This document shows positions 1-13,391 of a DNA stretch of 64,000 nucleotides, piece after piece; the first letter of the stretch is position 1; each line of letters starts with the position of its first letter. The notes beneath the pieces were generated by a model that did not search any database, had not been told where the DNA came from, and saw only the letters and a program-made list of their open reading frames with translations. This DNA is from Vespula vulgaris. Taxonomy: Eukaryota; Arthropoda; Insecta; Hymenoptera; Vespidae. The stretch spans positions 2,351,501 through 2,415,500 of the forward strand of contig NC_066596.1 of NCBI RefSeq assembly GCF_905475345.1. Reading direction: 5' to 3'. The position numbers were made by a program, and so were the translations under genes.

Positions 1-1503
1 GTACGTTGCTCTTAACCTAACGTCGTTGATTTCAAAAGGTGCTGCACCTTTAATAACATCTTTATAGATATTTTATATACAAGATACAAAAATAATTATT
101 CCAAATTAAAGTGACACGTAACATGGGATAAACTCATTTTTATTGTCGGTAAGAAATTACTTCATAAAAACGTTTGTTATGGAATTGTCATTCATTTTTT
201 CTGTCTATTAACACGTAAGACATAAAATTACGCAACTTTTTAGTAATGCTTTATTTGTCCAATATATACGATGAAAAGAAACAAGTGTTACTTCACTAAT
301 ACAAAAAATAGAAAGTCATTAGTGAAACTTAATGTTTCCAATGTTAATTAAGCACTTTGTATTAAATTTAATAACTACTACGTGGCTTAAAAATTTTTTT
401 TTAACACCCTATATACGTTGCGGGTAAGGGTACATCAAGCCATAACGTTCCTAGAAAGTATCGATCTGTCCGCAAGTGGAGCTTTCTTTGGTCCGTGTTG
501 ACGTCATTCGTAGAATATGATTGGTCGACGCTGAATCTGAAGTTTTCCTATTGGTCGACAGGCCGGTATAAGCGATGCTTTCACGGTAGCCGGCTTCAGT
601 TGTGTTGTTACTCACTCACTGTACACTTGGTAAGTACCTTTCAACAAAAGACACATTTTATTTCCTCATTATTTCTTTATTTCTTCACGGTTAATTAGCA
701 ATTTATTATGTAAAACAATCAAGAAAAAGAGAAAACAAGCAAATGAACATACAACTCAAAATAACAACAAAAAACTGCATGAATTTCCATTTTCACAGTT
801 TTACAAGAATCAAATTAGTTCGACTTCATTATACCTGTCTAATAAAAGAGCTATCAAGTGATAAGACGGCCTTGAAACATAACATTTTTTACTATCAAGA
901 TTAATGTTATACAACATGTGAATACGAAAAGATATTTTTCTTTATTGTTTGGAACGTGATAAAAAAAGAAAAAAATATATGAACGGGCCAAAGTAAAAGA
1001 TATCAGGAATAGGAAAATTACACGAAAGAAGTAAGACCTTGGTGACATAAGCCTTCTTGCCGTATCTAAATAATATAATGTGACAAAGAGATCGATGTCT
1101 CATACCATTTCCATCTGTAATTACGGAATCTTTTGTGTAAAGCCAATGCACATATATATTTGTCTGTGCACACATTTATTTCTAGATATATTTCCATGCA
1201 AACAAATTCTATTGATCGTTAAATAACTTGAAATAAAAAAGAAAAAATTACGAAGAAAAATAATAAATAAAATACATTCTATCGTTTGTAATTATCAAAC
1301 TGCAATTTCAAACAAAGTATTTTAGTTATTGATAAGGAAATATAAAAAGAAAAAAAATACTACAACTTAATTATTTTCATCATCTTTTAACAAGAATGTA
1401 AAAATTCTAACTTGATGCAATCGAGTAAGCTGCAGTGCATATGCGCGAACGCACCAGAAAGACCGCATCGATTTGCTAGGAATAGACAGACAGAGAAAGA
1501 GAA

Positions 1504-1584
<81 letters not shown>

Positions 1585-4500
1585 TTGCACAAGTATGAAA
1601 AAATGTTGATCCATAGAAAAAAGACAAAAATATCATTTAAAAGTGTTCATAATTAATACACGAAGATACATGTGAATAGTTTAGCATTGAACTTGAACTA
1701 GTTAGGATCTAAGTTATTCAGAAATGAAGTATAGTAGTTCCAATATTATTACTTATATTCGAGTAATATTTTTTTTTCCTTATTTTTTTTTTGTTCGTTC
1801 ATTTTTTATTTATCACGAGTCTAGTTTGATTTATTTTTGTAGATATGGCGAATAATAAATGGTTTTTCGTTTAATTTCTGTTAACATTTCCGGCATCAGC
1901 AAATGTCTAATCAATATAGTAGCACTATATCATATTGGTTTTATCCTCATGCGCAAGGATATATCAGAGACTGCGCGTCACCAGAACACTTTCTATTACC
2001 ATTAGAAAGGACAAGCTTTGAATATTCAAATACCCCAAGGACTTCTATCGATCGTCATTAGGCTATAAGTTTACAACCATCTGATATTTCATTGTGTTTC
2101 GTCGAATGTAAATATTTATTTCGTCATTTTTTTTCAACACTGCGTTGTATTCCTGCAAATTATCCTAATTGATTAATTGTACATAATCGTTCCTTGATTA
2201 CGACACAATATTAAAACTTTCAATTAATTATCCGAAATAGTTGGGCAAATTAATAAATTCTAATCAATTATGAAGTCCCATATTTCATATTTCATATTCA
2301 TGTTATAAATTTAATTATTTTGCATCTGTTAATCAATTTCGTTAATCATTTAATAATCATTTGTTATAACAATACGCATACAAATGTGCGAAATAAAATA
2401 AAGAGCGGCCAAATTATAAATGCTAATTATAAATGAACTTTCGTATTCTTATTCTATTGTCTATTTTATTGCATGTGTAAATATATTAGTATCATATATA
2501 AAGTCGATAGTTAGCATGACGACGGTATATAACCGTATATGCGAATTGAACTTTAGAATAGAAATCATTGCTCGAAGGTCACTTCAGTGGTTTTCAATGT
2601 TTGTAAATATTAAATCCTATCATATACAATTTTTTTATATAATTTTCTTGTTTTTATGATATTTTAATTTCTCATATAATAGGATCACAATGATCATTAT
2701 CGCAAATCTACATTTTTTTTATCGATTTGATAGATCAAAGATCATCGTTTCAGACATCAAAGTTCTTTAGACGCTGTTGAGAGTCACTGTTAGCTACTAT
2801 ATTCGCAAGATAAAAGACGAAAGTTAAGAAGGAAAAATACGAAGTTTTTTTAACGGTAAATTAAAAGCAAATCGTTGATCTTCGTTTACGAGGTCAACGT
2901 GAAAGAAATTAAATTTAATCAAAAATAAATTCAAAACGAGACTGACTGATATTAAATCTCGATGGACTTTAAACTTGACTTCTTTTTTTTTTATCGATCA
3001 GTCGATCGGCTGATGCTAAAAAATTTGTATTTCCGCGTTCTTTTTTTTTTTGATTAATTCTTTTTTTCTGATGATATGCCAATTAGAAATTTTTCTTGTT
3101 AAACAAATACAAATTATGAACACTTGTTCATGTTATACGTGTCTATTGTTAATGAATTTCAAATACTTTCATTTTTACATAATTTACACATATCATTTTA
3201 TTTTCGTGGATGACTTTAATCACGATTTAAAAAAAAATTGTTCAATAAACAAATGTGAGGATAATAAAAAAATAAACGATGCAATAAAAATGCACATAAT
3301 ATATAGTATATGTTATCAGCGTTATTTATTTTTTATTACTACTTTCTCGACATTCGATCGATCTAAAGATCAATGATCCGTGAAATTGCGAACTTGGACT
3401 TGATTAATAGATAACATGTATATGTTGTATTGCACATGTGTGTATTAATAACAATCAATTATACGTCCCAACTGTTTTATGCGACTGCAATTTATTATCT
3501 TTATCTATTCTTTTTATCGAGATATCTGGATAAAATAAAAATAAGTTTACTCTTATATTAAGAATGATTAAAAATAAGAATTTTTATTAACGATCGATTA
3601 TCGTAGAGATAATTACATAAAAAGAGAAACAGAAAGAGAGAGAGCATTCTCGATTTCCTTCATTCTAATTGGCTCATTTCCAAAAGTCATTCTATTTTCA
3701 AGCTGAATAGTTAGAATACCATGTTTTATACCATGCAAGTTCGAGTTTCATCTCGTTAGTATGCCAATTTGTTAATTAACGTGAGAAAGTTACAATATGA
3801 ATCATCAAAAAACTGACAAAGTCGAAAATTCGTGTATCGCAAAACGTAAAATTAATTCATAACACATCGATACTTTATTGAAGAAGTTATTGTATTAATC
3901 GACAATGTAGAATGAGTCTCAAGTCAATTTTTAAAAACGGTGTTATATTAATCATAAATTAAAAGACTTTCGTAGACAATATTACTAAACAATAATATTA
4001 TATTGCTCATTAATATTGTCTTATATTATCTAAGATTAATAATTGCATGATATAAAAAAAAATTGCAACGATATACATATATAATACAAGCCAAAAATTT
4101 TGTGTTCTGTTTATACAGGAGAATAGTATGTATAAAGTACTTAACAACAAGGAAATCAAACACGAGTGCTCGCAGTCGAGAGGACTGCACGCTTATCCTG
4201 ATCACTTCAGGGAACCTAAAGAGTTCTATCTCTAAAAAACCCACTCCCCCATTCATGAACATCTGAAGTTTCTTGTCCTCTGGTAGGACCACCTTGTATA
4301 TAGTGTACATAAGATCGCTTGTCTAATCAAACCAGAGCTCAAAACTGGACGAATCGAATTGCTACGAAGGAAAATAATTAAAAAGACGTCACGCGGGTTT
4401 GCAAAAAAAGAAGAAAGTAAAGTGTAAACAATCGCACAATAATCTTTGTCACCGGCAACAAAGCACGCAGCATCAAGAATTAATTCGATCAATATACCAT

Positions 4501-4586
4501 TTTTTCCTCCCACACATTTTCCTATACACTCTTCGATAAAGTTCGAAAGTTAAAAGATTAAAGAGAATAAAAAAAAGGATAACATC
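1..4586. other. AT-rich intergenic region upstream of the UCP gene
   Basis: No convincing gene is seen. The stretch is dominated by A/T runs and short stop-broken frames. It contains one compound microsatellite (about 1485-1584). A more GC-balanced patch at about 4140-4330 lies just before the UCP start and may include its promoter or 5' leader, but I see no clear TATA box or initiator. A transcription start for the UCP gene cannot be placed; a non-coding first exon further upstream is possible. Confidence 0.5.
1485..1584. repeat. GACA/GA compound microsatellite
   Basis: A run of GACA units passes directly into a GA dinucleotide run. It explains the low-complexity Ser/Leu and Arg/Glu frames here, which are not genes. 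Confidence 0.9.
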
Positions 4587-6233
4587 ATGAAGCAAGGATC
4601 ATCGGAAGATTTGCACATCGGTTTGAAGCTATTGACAGCTGGCACTGCGGCTTGTATTGCTGATTTAGCTACGTTTCCTTTGGATACGGCCAAAGTCAGA
4701 ATGCAGGTACACAATTTAATTTTTCTATATGATATAATATTGTAATTATTTTATTAACTAATCGTATATTATTATTTAGATCACGTGTTATTTATTATTA
4801 ATGTTAATTATCAAATATGTCGATTAAATTGTTAACAATTTCAATGAACTTATTTTTGAATGAAATTAATTTTTAAATGAATTTTTTTTTCTTTCCTTTT
4901 TTTTTCTTTTTTGTAAGATCGCTGGCGAAGGACGAACTATATTGCTGGCATCGACGGAAGGTCCGATGCTAGCAATGAGAGCGAGTCAGCCAGGACTTTT
5001 GGAGACAATGGGGAACATCGTCAGGGTCGAAGGAGCAAGGTACGTTGTTTAAGATCCTATTCATAATTTTCACTTGATTAAATGGGGTAGGTAAAATAAT
5101 TCAATTTATATATATATAAAAATATATATACTATATACTTATTTATCATATAGTATATGCGATATACAAACTAGCCGACCATTTTGTTTCGTAATTCGAT
5201 TGACTCTTATCTTTATCGTTTAAACGATCAAGTAACTCGCTACATTTACGGCCTGTTCGCCGATCAAAATAATAAGAAAAGGAAAAATGGATTTAAAGAA
5301 AAAAAGAAAGAAATATACAATTCTCTCGCTTTAACGAAAATAATGCAGAAATTTTGGAAAATTTCTCGAGTCGATGGCTCGTACACGTTCAAAGCTTTTC
5401 AATTATCGTTGCAATGCGATCGATCCCTTCGTCACTGCCAACGGTTCACTGCAAACGGTCTAATTATACTAACTATTTATATCAATTTACATAAATTACA
5501 TAAATTTCTTACTTTGCAAAAACGTCTTTCTTGTTTTAATCGTCGATCTGAAATTATTTAATGTAAGATTTGTCACGTATGAAGGAAAAAGGATAAGATT
5601 AAAATTTAATTAACAAATAAAATATAGAATTTCTTTCGTTTCGTAGATTGTTTTTATCAAACCATTATTATTATAGTCTTACTATAGTTAGGCCGAGTGT
5701 GTATGAAGAGGGAATATTACAATTGGTAGCAACGACGGAGATCGATTCGAAGTTTACTTGAAGAAAACATAAAAAAGAAAAAAGAGATAAAAAGAACAAT
5801 TGCGAGCTTCGATCGGCAAATTGCAAAGCACTCGAAAGTGATAACGCTCGTCGACTCGTTCGATCGCTTTTTTCTTCGATTCAAGTTATCCGTTTCTTTT
5901 CAATATTTATTTCTTTGTAAACTCGTATTATTATCTGTTAAATCTTTTCATGTGCCAACAACGAGTGTTCCTCGTGTTTCTCATGTCCATAAAAAATCTA
6001 ATCGATTGTCTGATAATAATATGATGATTAAAAAATAAAAAGAACGCAAGTGATTAGGAACGACGTTAGTGGCACTCTTTTTGATAACGTTCGTTCGATC
6101 ATTCTTTCTCGCGAAAGTTGCTTTTTTATCTTTTCATAATTTAATTATATATTTTCTTATTGTAAACGCAATTTAAAAATAACGCACAAGATTTGCACTA
6201 TAAATCATTTATTATATACGATACAAATTATCG

Positions 6234-6265
<32 letters not shown>

Positions 6266-7416
6266 CAATATATACGATATTATAATTAAAGTACTAATCG
6301 GAAAAAGAAGTATTGATTCGAGTATTAATTATTATAGTTTTTAATGAACGATTGAGAAATAAATTTGTTTAAAACATAGTTTCTTTTTTTCTCTTTCTTT
6401 ATAACAAAAAGCAACTCTCGCTCGATCGAATAAACGCATCAAATTCTTCATTCTGTATTTTTTACTGCGCTATTTTTTTTTTTCTTTGCTGTACTTTTTT
6501 TCTTCTCTTTTCTTTTCCTTTCTTTTCTTTCCCTTTTCATTTCAAATCTCGCGCGTACTTTCTTTCCTGTGTTATATTTATTTTGCCTAACTGCAGTTTA
6601 CTTTCGCGAATGCCAGCCCGGCATTCTTCTTCCTTGGTTGAGCTTTCAACGCGTTTTACTCTTATACGAGACAAGTTAGTCCAGCTCTCGGCGCAAGCTC
6701 TCTCTCGATGATACCACGCGGCTCTCGGGCCGTCCTCTTTTCTCTCGCGTACGTCCACCTAGTTCTCCTATAATAATATAAAATAATAATAAAATTAAAA
6801 AAAAAAAGGAAACCGAAGAATAAAAAAAAATGAAAAAGAATGTAATAAGTAAATTATTAATAATCTTCTCGATACATTGGCTTTAATATGAGATACAATT
6901 AAATTTTAGCATTGCGTCAGAATACTATATATGATTTTTTCTAACAAAAGCAAAGATATGTATATATATATATTTATTAATATCAGATTTACTTTAAATT
7001 GTTTTTTTTTTCCATTACAATTGATCACGTTGATTAAAGTTGATTAAGTTAATTAAGTTAATTAAAATGAAATGCTCAACAATAATAGTTATCATTTCCT
7101 GACTGGATTCTGTTAATCTAATGTTTAAAGAAAGAGAAGTCAAAGGAAAACTAACTTAATAATAAGAAAGAAGAAAACAAGCCAAAAAAGAAAGACAGAT
7201 ACTAAGATCCGAAAGTACGAATAACAATTTTGCCTATTTTTATCTATTTTGGAAAAGAAAAATCACGAACTTTACTGAAAAAAAAGATCAATAAATAAAA
7301 TACATTAGAAGAAAGAAAGGAGAAGAAAGGAAATAAGGGAGGTGTGTGGGTTTAGAAAAGAAAGTAAAAAAGTAAGTGGGACATAGGTAGACAAAATGAG
7401 AGAAAGAGAGAGAAAT

Positions 7417-7447
<31 letters not shown>

Positions 7448-10282
7448 AGAGACGAAGGAAAAAAATGACATTTTTCACACCCGGGGAAACGTTTGAGGGT
7501 AAATTTTGAGGGCGGTGAGCTTGAGCGAGGGTGGTTACAGGAGCCTGTACGGAGGTCTGTCCGCGGGACTCCAGAGACAGATGTGTTTCGCCAGCGTACG
7601 GTTGGGCCTCTACGACAGCGTGAAGTCACTCTACGCTGGAATCATCGACGGTACATCCAACAAACTCCTAACTTTTGATATATAATTCTTACGAGGGTGC
7701 GCAAACGCGCACGCCTAAGTACGTACGGGTACTACATCTCCATCTCCATCATTTAACAAACACTAACACATACACTCACAGCATACATATATACATACAT
7801 ACATACATACACATGTAGAATCAAACATACCAATAACATATAGATTAATACTAGGTGTGTTACGAACTAACTGAGTTTATGTAATATTGGAGTAAAGTGT
7901 AAGGTATTAATTCAAGTGAATTAGAAACAAATGGTTTCTAATAAATTTGGTATCGTGAAATTATTTTTCTCGTTGTTACGACGTCCATGTTAATTAATTA
8001 GTAATTGTGATTTGTTTTGATATGTAATAGATATGTGATGATAAGTATTGATTGAAATCTGTAGTAATATAATAGATTACAATAAATTTATTTAATTATC
8101 GCGATTCGTTAAGGTCTTTTGAAATCTGAATTAAAGTGATGTCGTATTTCTCGATTAAAATAAATATTTATTGATTACGAAAAGAAATAATTTTTAGAGC
8201 CAGATTTATTAGAATATATTTCTTCACTAGGTATATAAATGTTACACAACTCTGAAATAAAACTCAAATATTTTCTACACACCCTGTATTACGAAGACAA
8301 ATACTTACAGATAACAATATTATATATTTGATCTGCTACAGTCTACTCTACGCTACCTTAATTGATTGATTACTTAATTAATTAATTCTTCCTGTCAAAG
8401 GAACAAATTTATTGTCTCACATGATTGAAAATATACGTATCTACATGAAATATATGCATCGAAAGAGAGAGAGAGAGGAAAAAATTAATATACGATTTTT
8501 TATATAATATTTCGCGAGCATTGGATTTCTCGAAAAGAGGAATTTCGTCGCCGTCGTCGTTGTCTTCGTCACATCGTCGTCCTTCTCTTCGTCAAAAAGG
8601 AGGACGAATTTATTTAAATAAAAAATAAGCGAGAGACAGAGAGGGAGGGAATTGTCGATGATAGGAAAGAAAAACAAAAATTATCTTATCAAACTATACC
8701 GTACGTTTTTATAAATCCTACTTGATTCTAATCAAATAATATTTCAATATTCAATTAATTTAATCCTAATTTTACGTTTTTTAAATGAATTCTCGTTCAA
8801 ATAATTGCAATCTTATCTCTTTCATTTCTATCGCAGAAAGTTAATACAAAATTCTTGTCCGCAGATTAATTGATAAATTGAATTGTTCGTATTCTCGAAA
8901 ATAAAAACAAAAACAAAAGTAAAGAAGATCGTCGGTTTATCTCATCGGTCGAAGATTCTCTTTTCTCGTTTTCGTCATTTCAAACATTCGACGCGTGTTC
9001 ATGTAATTATTAATTGACTCGAAGCAAGAAAAAAACAAAGAAGAATAGAAATTATAAAAGGAAAAAGAAAAAAAAAAGACAAACAAATTCATTCAACAAA
9101 AAGAAACATGTCAGTAATTTAATAAATTAACATTATTAACTAAATCCTCTGATGTTACTTATGATCAAACGACTGCATAGAAAATTGAAGAGAAAAAAAA
9201 AAAAGAAAGAAAATAGTTGTAAAACGCGAATGATGCGTATTCTAAATCCCAAAACCTATATCCTTTAACATATCTTTTGAATTTTTTTTTCTTCTTCTCT
9301 TCTTAAAATTCGTTCACCAAGACATTTTCGTTCCTCGCAAAATAAGATTTCTCATTGTAGGAAATTTCTCTACCGACAGGAAATAACCGGAGCGGTTCGA
9401 TGAATATTGGTGTTCGTGTAATGGCCGGTATCACAACCGGTGCTTTGGCGGTGCTCTTTGCTCAACCCACTGACGTCGTTAAGGTTCGTCTTCAAGCTGG
9501 AAACAATGGACGTTCATCAGTGAGATACAGCTCAACTCTTCAGGCTTATAAAAATATTGCCAGTGTCGAAGGAACTCGAGGTCTTTGGAAAGGTATTTTT
9601 CAATTTACTATTTTTACAAATTTAACATATTCATAATTTTAAAGTTATATGGAGATGAGTGCATTCTCCTTTCCTATTTTAAATAAAACATTGCTTCAAA
9701 AAAAGTTTGCTTCAAGATTTGAACTTAGACTGGTTCGAAGTAACCCAAAAAGTAAATCTATTCGAAAGAATCCATGTTGCATATAATAAAAGCATGTTGA
9801 AAAAGTAATAAACCATTTAAGATAGAAATAGTTTAGAAAATAGTAAAAAAATTAATAAATGATAAAAGATTGTTACTTGTCCCCTTTTTTTAAAAGGTAC
9901 CATGCCAAACATCTCCCGGAACGTTATTGTAAACGTTGCTGAGATCGTTTGCTATGACATCATCAAGGACATGATCATTGGCTCTGGTTATCTTCGAGAC
10001 GGCATCCCTTGTCATTTAACAGCCGCCACAGCTGCTGGACTTTGCACCACTCTAGCTGCTAGCCCAGTCGACGTTGTTAAAACTCGCTACATGAACAGCG
10101 CACCTGGCGAGTACAAGGGTGCAATTGAATGTGCAGTCAAAATGTTCGTTCAGGAAGGGCCCGCTGCTTTTTACAAGGGCTTCGTGCCAAGCTTTACACG
10201 ATTGGTATCCTGGAATATCATGCTTTGGGTCACCTACGAACAAATCAAGAAACATGCGAAGAAAATCTGCGGCCACGAATAA
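4587..10282 (+). CDS. UCP2: Mitochondrial uncoupling protein, UCP2/UCP3 type (five exons)
   Basis: Inner-membrane anion/proton carrier of the mitochondrial carrier family (SLC25), expected to dissipate or tune the proton gradient. Exons: 4587-4706, 4918-5039, 7541-7650, 9380-9592, 9897-10282; phases agree and give 316 residues, the usual UCP length. All three carrier repeats are present with their signature motifs: FPLDTAKVR in exon 1, QPTDVVKVR in exon 4 and SPVDVVKTR in exon 5. UCP-typical stretches include GTAACIADL near the N-terminus, SAGLQRQMCFASVRLGLYDS in exon 3 and a C-terminal PSFTRLVSWN segment. The start is the first ATG in frame with the first repeat. Exon 3 was begun at 7541 because this restores the conserved EGARSLYGGL junction; an in-frame AG at 7510 would add ten residues. 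Other SLC25 members are less likely because of the UCP2-like C-terminal third. Confidence 0.93.
6239..6265. repeat. (TA)n microsatellite in UCP intron 2
   Basis: Pure TA dinucleotide run inside the long second intron of the UCP gene. Confidence 0.9.
7398..7455. repeat. (GA)n tract just upstream of UCP exon 3
   Basis: Purine-only GA run on the + strand ending about 85 bases before the exon 3 acceptor. It takes the place where a polypyrimidine tract would be expected, so this acceptor has an unusual upstream context. Confidence 0.85.
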
Positions 10283-13200
10283 ATCGTCTTCTCTTGAAAA
10301 AGAAAAGACGATTTAATATAATTCTTTAAAAACATAAAATTATGAGATTAGAGTCGATTGCAATTGATCTGGAGATTGATAATGTAGTTTGAATTATCGT
10401 TGTTTCTCGCACCACTTTCTGTGGTACAGTCCTATTAGCATGAGTGTCATTGTTCTTTAGAATCAGCGTTGCTTCTTGTTCTCCACGATCAATTGACTAT
10501 CGTACCTTTTCTCTTGCTAAACTCATCATCCTAATCTTCACTTTATTCTTAATCTAATTTCTTTATTTAAATATGTATGATCGTACGTAATGAAATATTT
10601 CAAATGGTCAAATTGAAAATTAATATCAATTCAAAACGTAATCGACTTCCCTCCGAAGTTGATTACAATTCGTTCTTCTGAAAAGTAGGAGAATTGCTTA
10701 TAGTATTAAACGCTGATAACTATTAAATCTCGTCATTCTTTGCTCGTGGAAGTTTGATTAGAATTATTGCTTTTTTTCTTGTGTTTATTATAAATATATG
10801 CTTGAATTACTAAAATTGAAATGATTTTCAACATATATTGGGACATACGTACGATCGTCGCAAAATCTATCGGATTTTAGGCACTTATATAAGCATAGGT
10901 TTTGGCTATTGGTCGGCTTTAGAAATTCATAGAAAATTCAAGTGCCAGCGAAAGATAGGATTTAACGATAAACGCTACATATTTTTACGCGCCATAAAGA
11001 CAATAATATTGTGTCATTATTTTGATATATTTGCCAATCCTATTGTAATCGTGAAATAAGAATTTTCACACTTGAAAATCTTCAGTCGCGTCGATCGATA
11101 AGTCCTTAAAATGTCATCGCGAACGATCTATCTCGTCTTATTGAATTAAGAATATGTAACGTCCAAGCAGTCTCGTTTCCGTCAATTAATCTTCATACAG
11201 GGGCACAATTTTTCTTAGATTCTCGATCATCGATTTTCTATAGTTCGAGTTTTAAAAGATAAGTTATCGACTATTCGTCGTCTAGTTTCCTACATTAACG
11301 ATTGATAGTTTCTGCTTTATCGAATGTAGGTATATGTGCAAGAAAATATTTATCTATTACGTATTTAATTGAAATCAGTAACATATCTCTTTCATTGGCG
11401 CACAGTGTATTTAAATATCTACAAATATTTTTTATCGATCGAGAGAAAGAATTTCTTCAAAGTATAGTATTATATAGTATACTGATTTCAATATTTCGTA
11501 GTTGATTTTGATATTATTATCAATTTATTTTTTTAATACTGATTAAGGATAGATCGAAAACCGTGCTTATTGCTTTCTCAAAGCCATTGAAGAAGATTTA
11601 TATCCGGAGCGATCGATGATTATTTTCACGATTAGCGTTCGATGACAAAGTATAAATCCACTTTAGTAAGACAAAAAAAAAAACAAAGAAGAAAAGTTGC
11701 TACGTATTTAATTACTACCCGTTTTAAACAAATCTTATCTTTAACGCTAGATATTATTTATCTGATAGGTCGCTGGCCGAACTATCCTTTTTCTGAACGC
11801 ACGCATGAATTTGAAAAAAAAAGATTTCAAATTCTTATCTTATCTTTAGGTCGCTCGCTTTTATTCGTATATAACTTACCGTTTTTCGCATTCTCGCAAA
11901 TCCGATATTCACGAATAATATCTATGGTGTGATTACTGTAATCATTTTTCAGAAATGTCCACGTCTAATGTATTTTTTTTTTAATTTCTATTTAAAAAGT
12001 CTCTTTTGCATGCACGTGTATTTCATAGCACACGTTAGATATATATATTTTTTTCATTTTTTTTTTATTATCATTTTTACTTTGGACGCGTAATTAACGT
12101 GAACACGAAAAAGAAAATAAATATATCTATAACTATATTAATAATAATCGTTACACCGTAGAGCACTGTCATGTATACTGCTTGTATTAAAGCAATTAAC
12201 ACAATAATAACCAGAATTTGTTACACTTGGTAACAAGCGAGTGATGTTCTCTGTATAATATGTGTGCGATCTTATTCATATTAAGGTGAATGAAAAATGA
12301 TCTAACCAAAAAAAAAAGAAAAAAGCAAAAAAAAAAAGAAAACAAAAAATTAAAAAAAAGAAAAAAAAAGGAAATTAAACAATTTTTTTTCGAAGTGACG
12401 TTGAGTATTTATCAACATACGATTTATTACCTAGATAGATTAGTCATCGTTCGACGTAGTTTTAGGATTCAACTTGATGTTTGGATTTATTTCATAGTTC
12501 TTTTTTTGTTTCATCTTTATTTTATTTTATTATTTTATTATTATTTATTATTTATTTCTTTTTTCTATTAAATTTATCACATGTAAGTATCTGATAGCGA
12601 GGTACAGCGAGAGAATACGAGTGCGAGCGATCATCTTCATGTTATTCTAGTACTCAAAGTAGATTAGATGTTTTAGCTAATCGCATGTACGTGAACCATT
12701 ATATTTGAAAATTCCTACGAAAGATATTGTCAAATAGTTTGTTCATCCGAACAATCATTATGTACTTTTGCTTTCGATTAATTCTCGTAGACTTAATATA
12801 ATTGGATTATTCTTCGTGTTATATTCAATATTAATTGGCTGTGTATTAATTTGTCAAATAAGATTTTAATGAATCATGTTTTTTAAAATGACATAGAAAA
12901 ATTGTAAACAGAAGAAAATTTAATCGTAACACGAAGAATGTTCCATTTCGAAATTCTGGTTCCGAGAAATTTAAGTTCGATTTTCTTAAGAAAAAACAAA
13001 AAAAAAAGAAAAAAAGAAAAAAAAATATTGTAAATCCATCAATAACATCGTAACAAGATTTAAAAAAATTTTTTTTTTAATTTATATAATGCAAAGGATA
13101 AGCCATACAATCCTTTCTATTTATTTCTCTTCATTTTCTTTTTTGTGATTTTGTTGATATTCAGAATAACAACTTATCGCATAGAATATAGATAGCAAAT

Positions 13201-13391
13201 AAGTGGTAAACGATTTGAACCATTTGTTACGATTTTTCAATAAATCTTTTTCACAAAATAATAACTTCGTATTTGCCCGATTCGGAACCAGAATCAGCAT
13301 ATTTTCCAAACATCAACGGCTAATAAATTTATCTTCTGGCAAGTGAACGTTCGATTCGCAAATCTTCCAAACTCAGAAGGAAAGAGAATCT
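10283..13391. other. Convergent intergenic region between UCP and CCP1 3' ends
   Basis: Holds the 3' untranslated parts of two convergent genes and no further gene that I can support. Frames here are short and very AT-rich. An A-rich tract at about 12300-12370 and others near 12990-13025 are low complexity. I could not pick a clear poly(A) signal for UCP. Confidence 0.5.
13120..13125 (-). terminator. Candidate poly(A) signal of the CCP1 gene
   Basis: AATAAA on the minus strand about 270 bases after the CCP1 stop codon. It is a candidate only; in AT-rich DNA this hexamer is common. Confidence 0.3.

Noticed and set aside
8270..8290. ACACCCTGTAT string as a transposon end
   Set aside because: Such strings end some insect transposons, but I found no matching inverted partner nearby.
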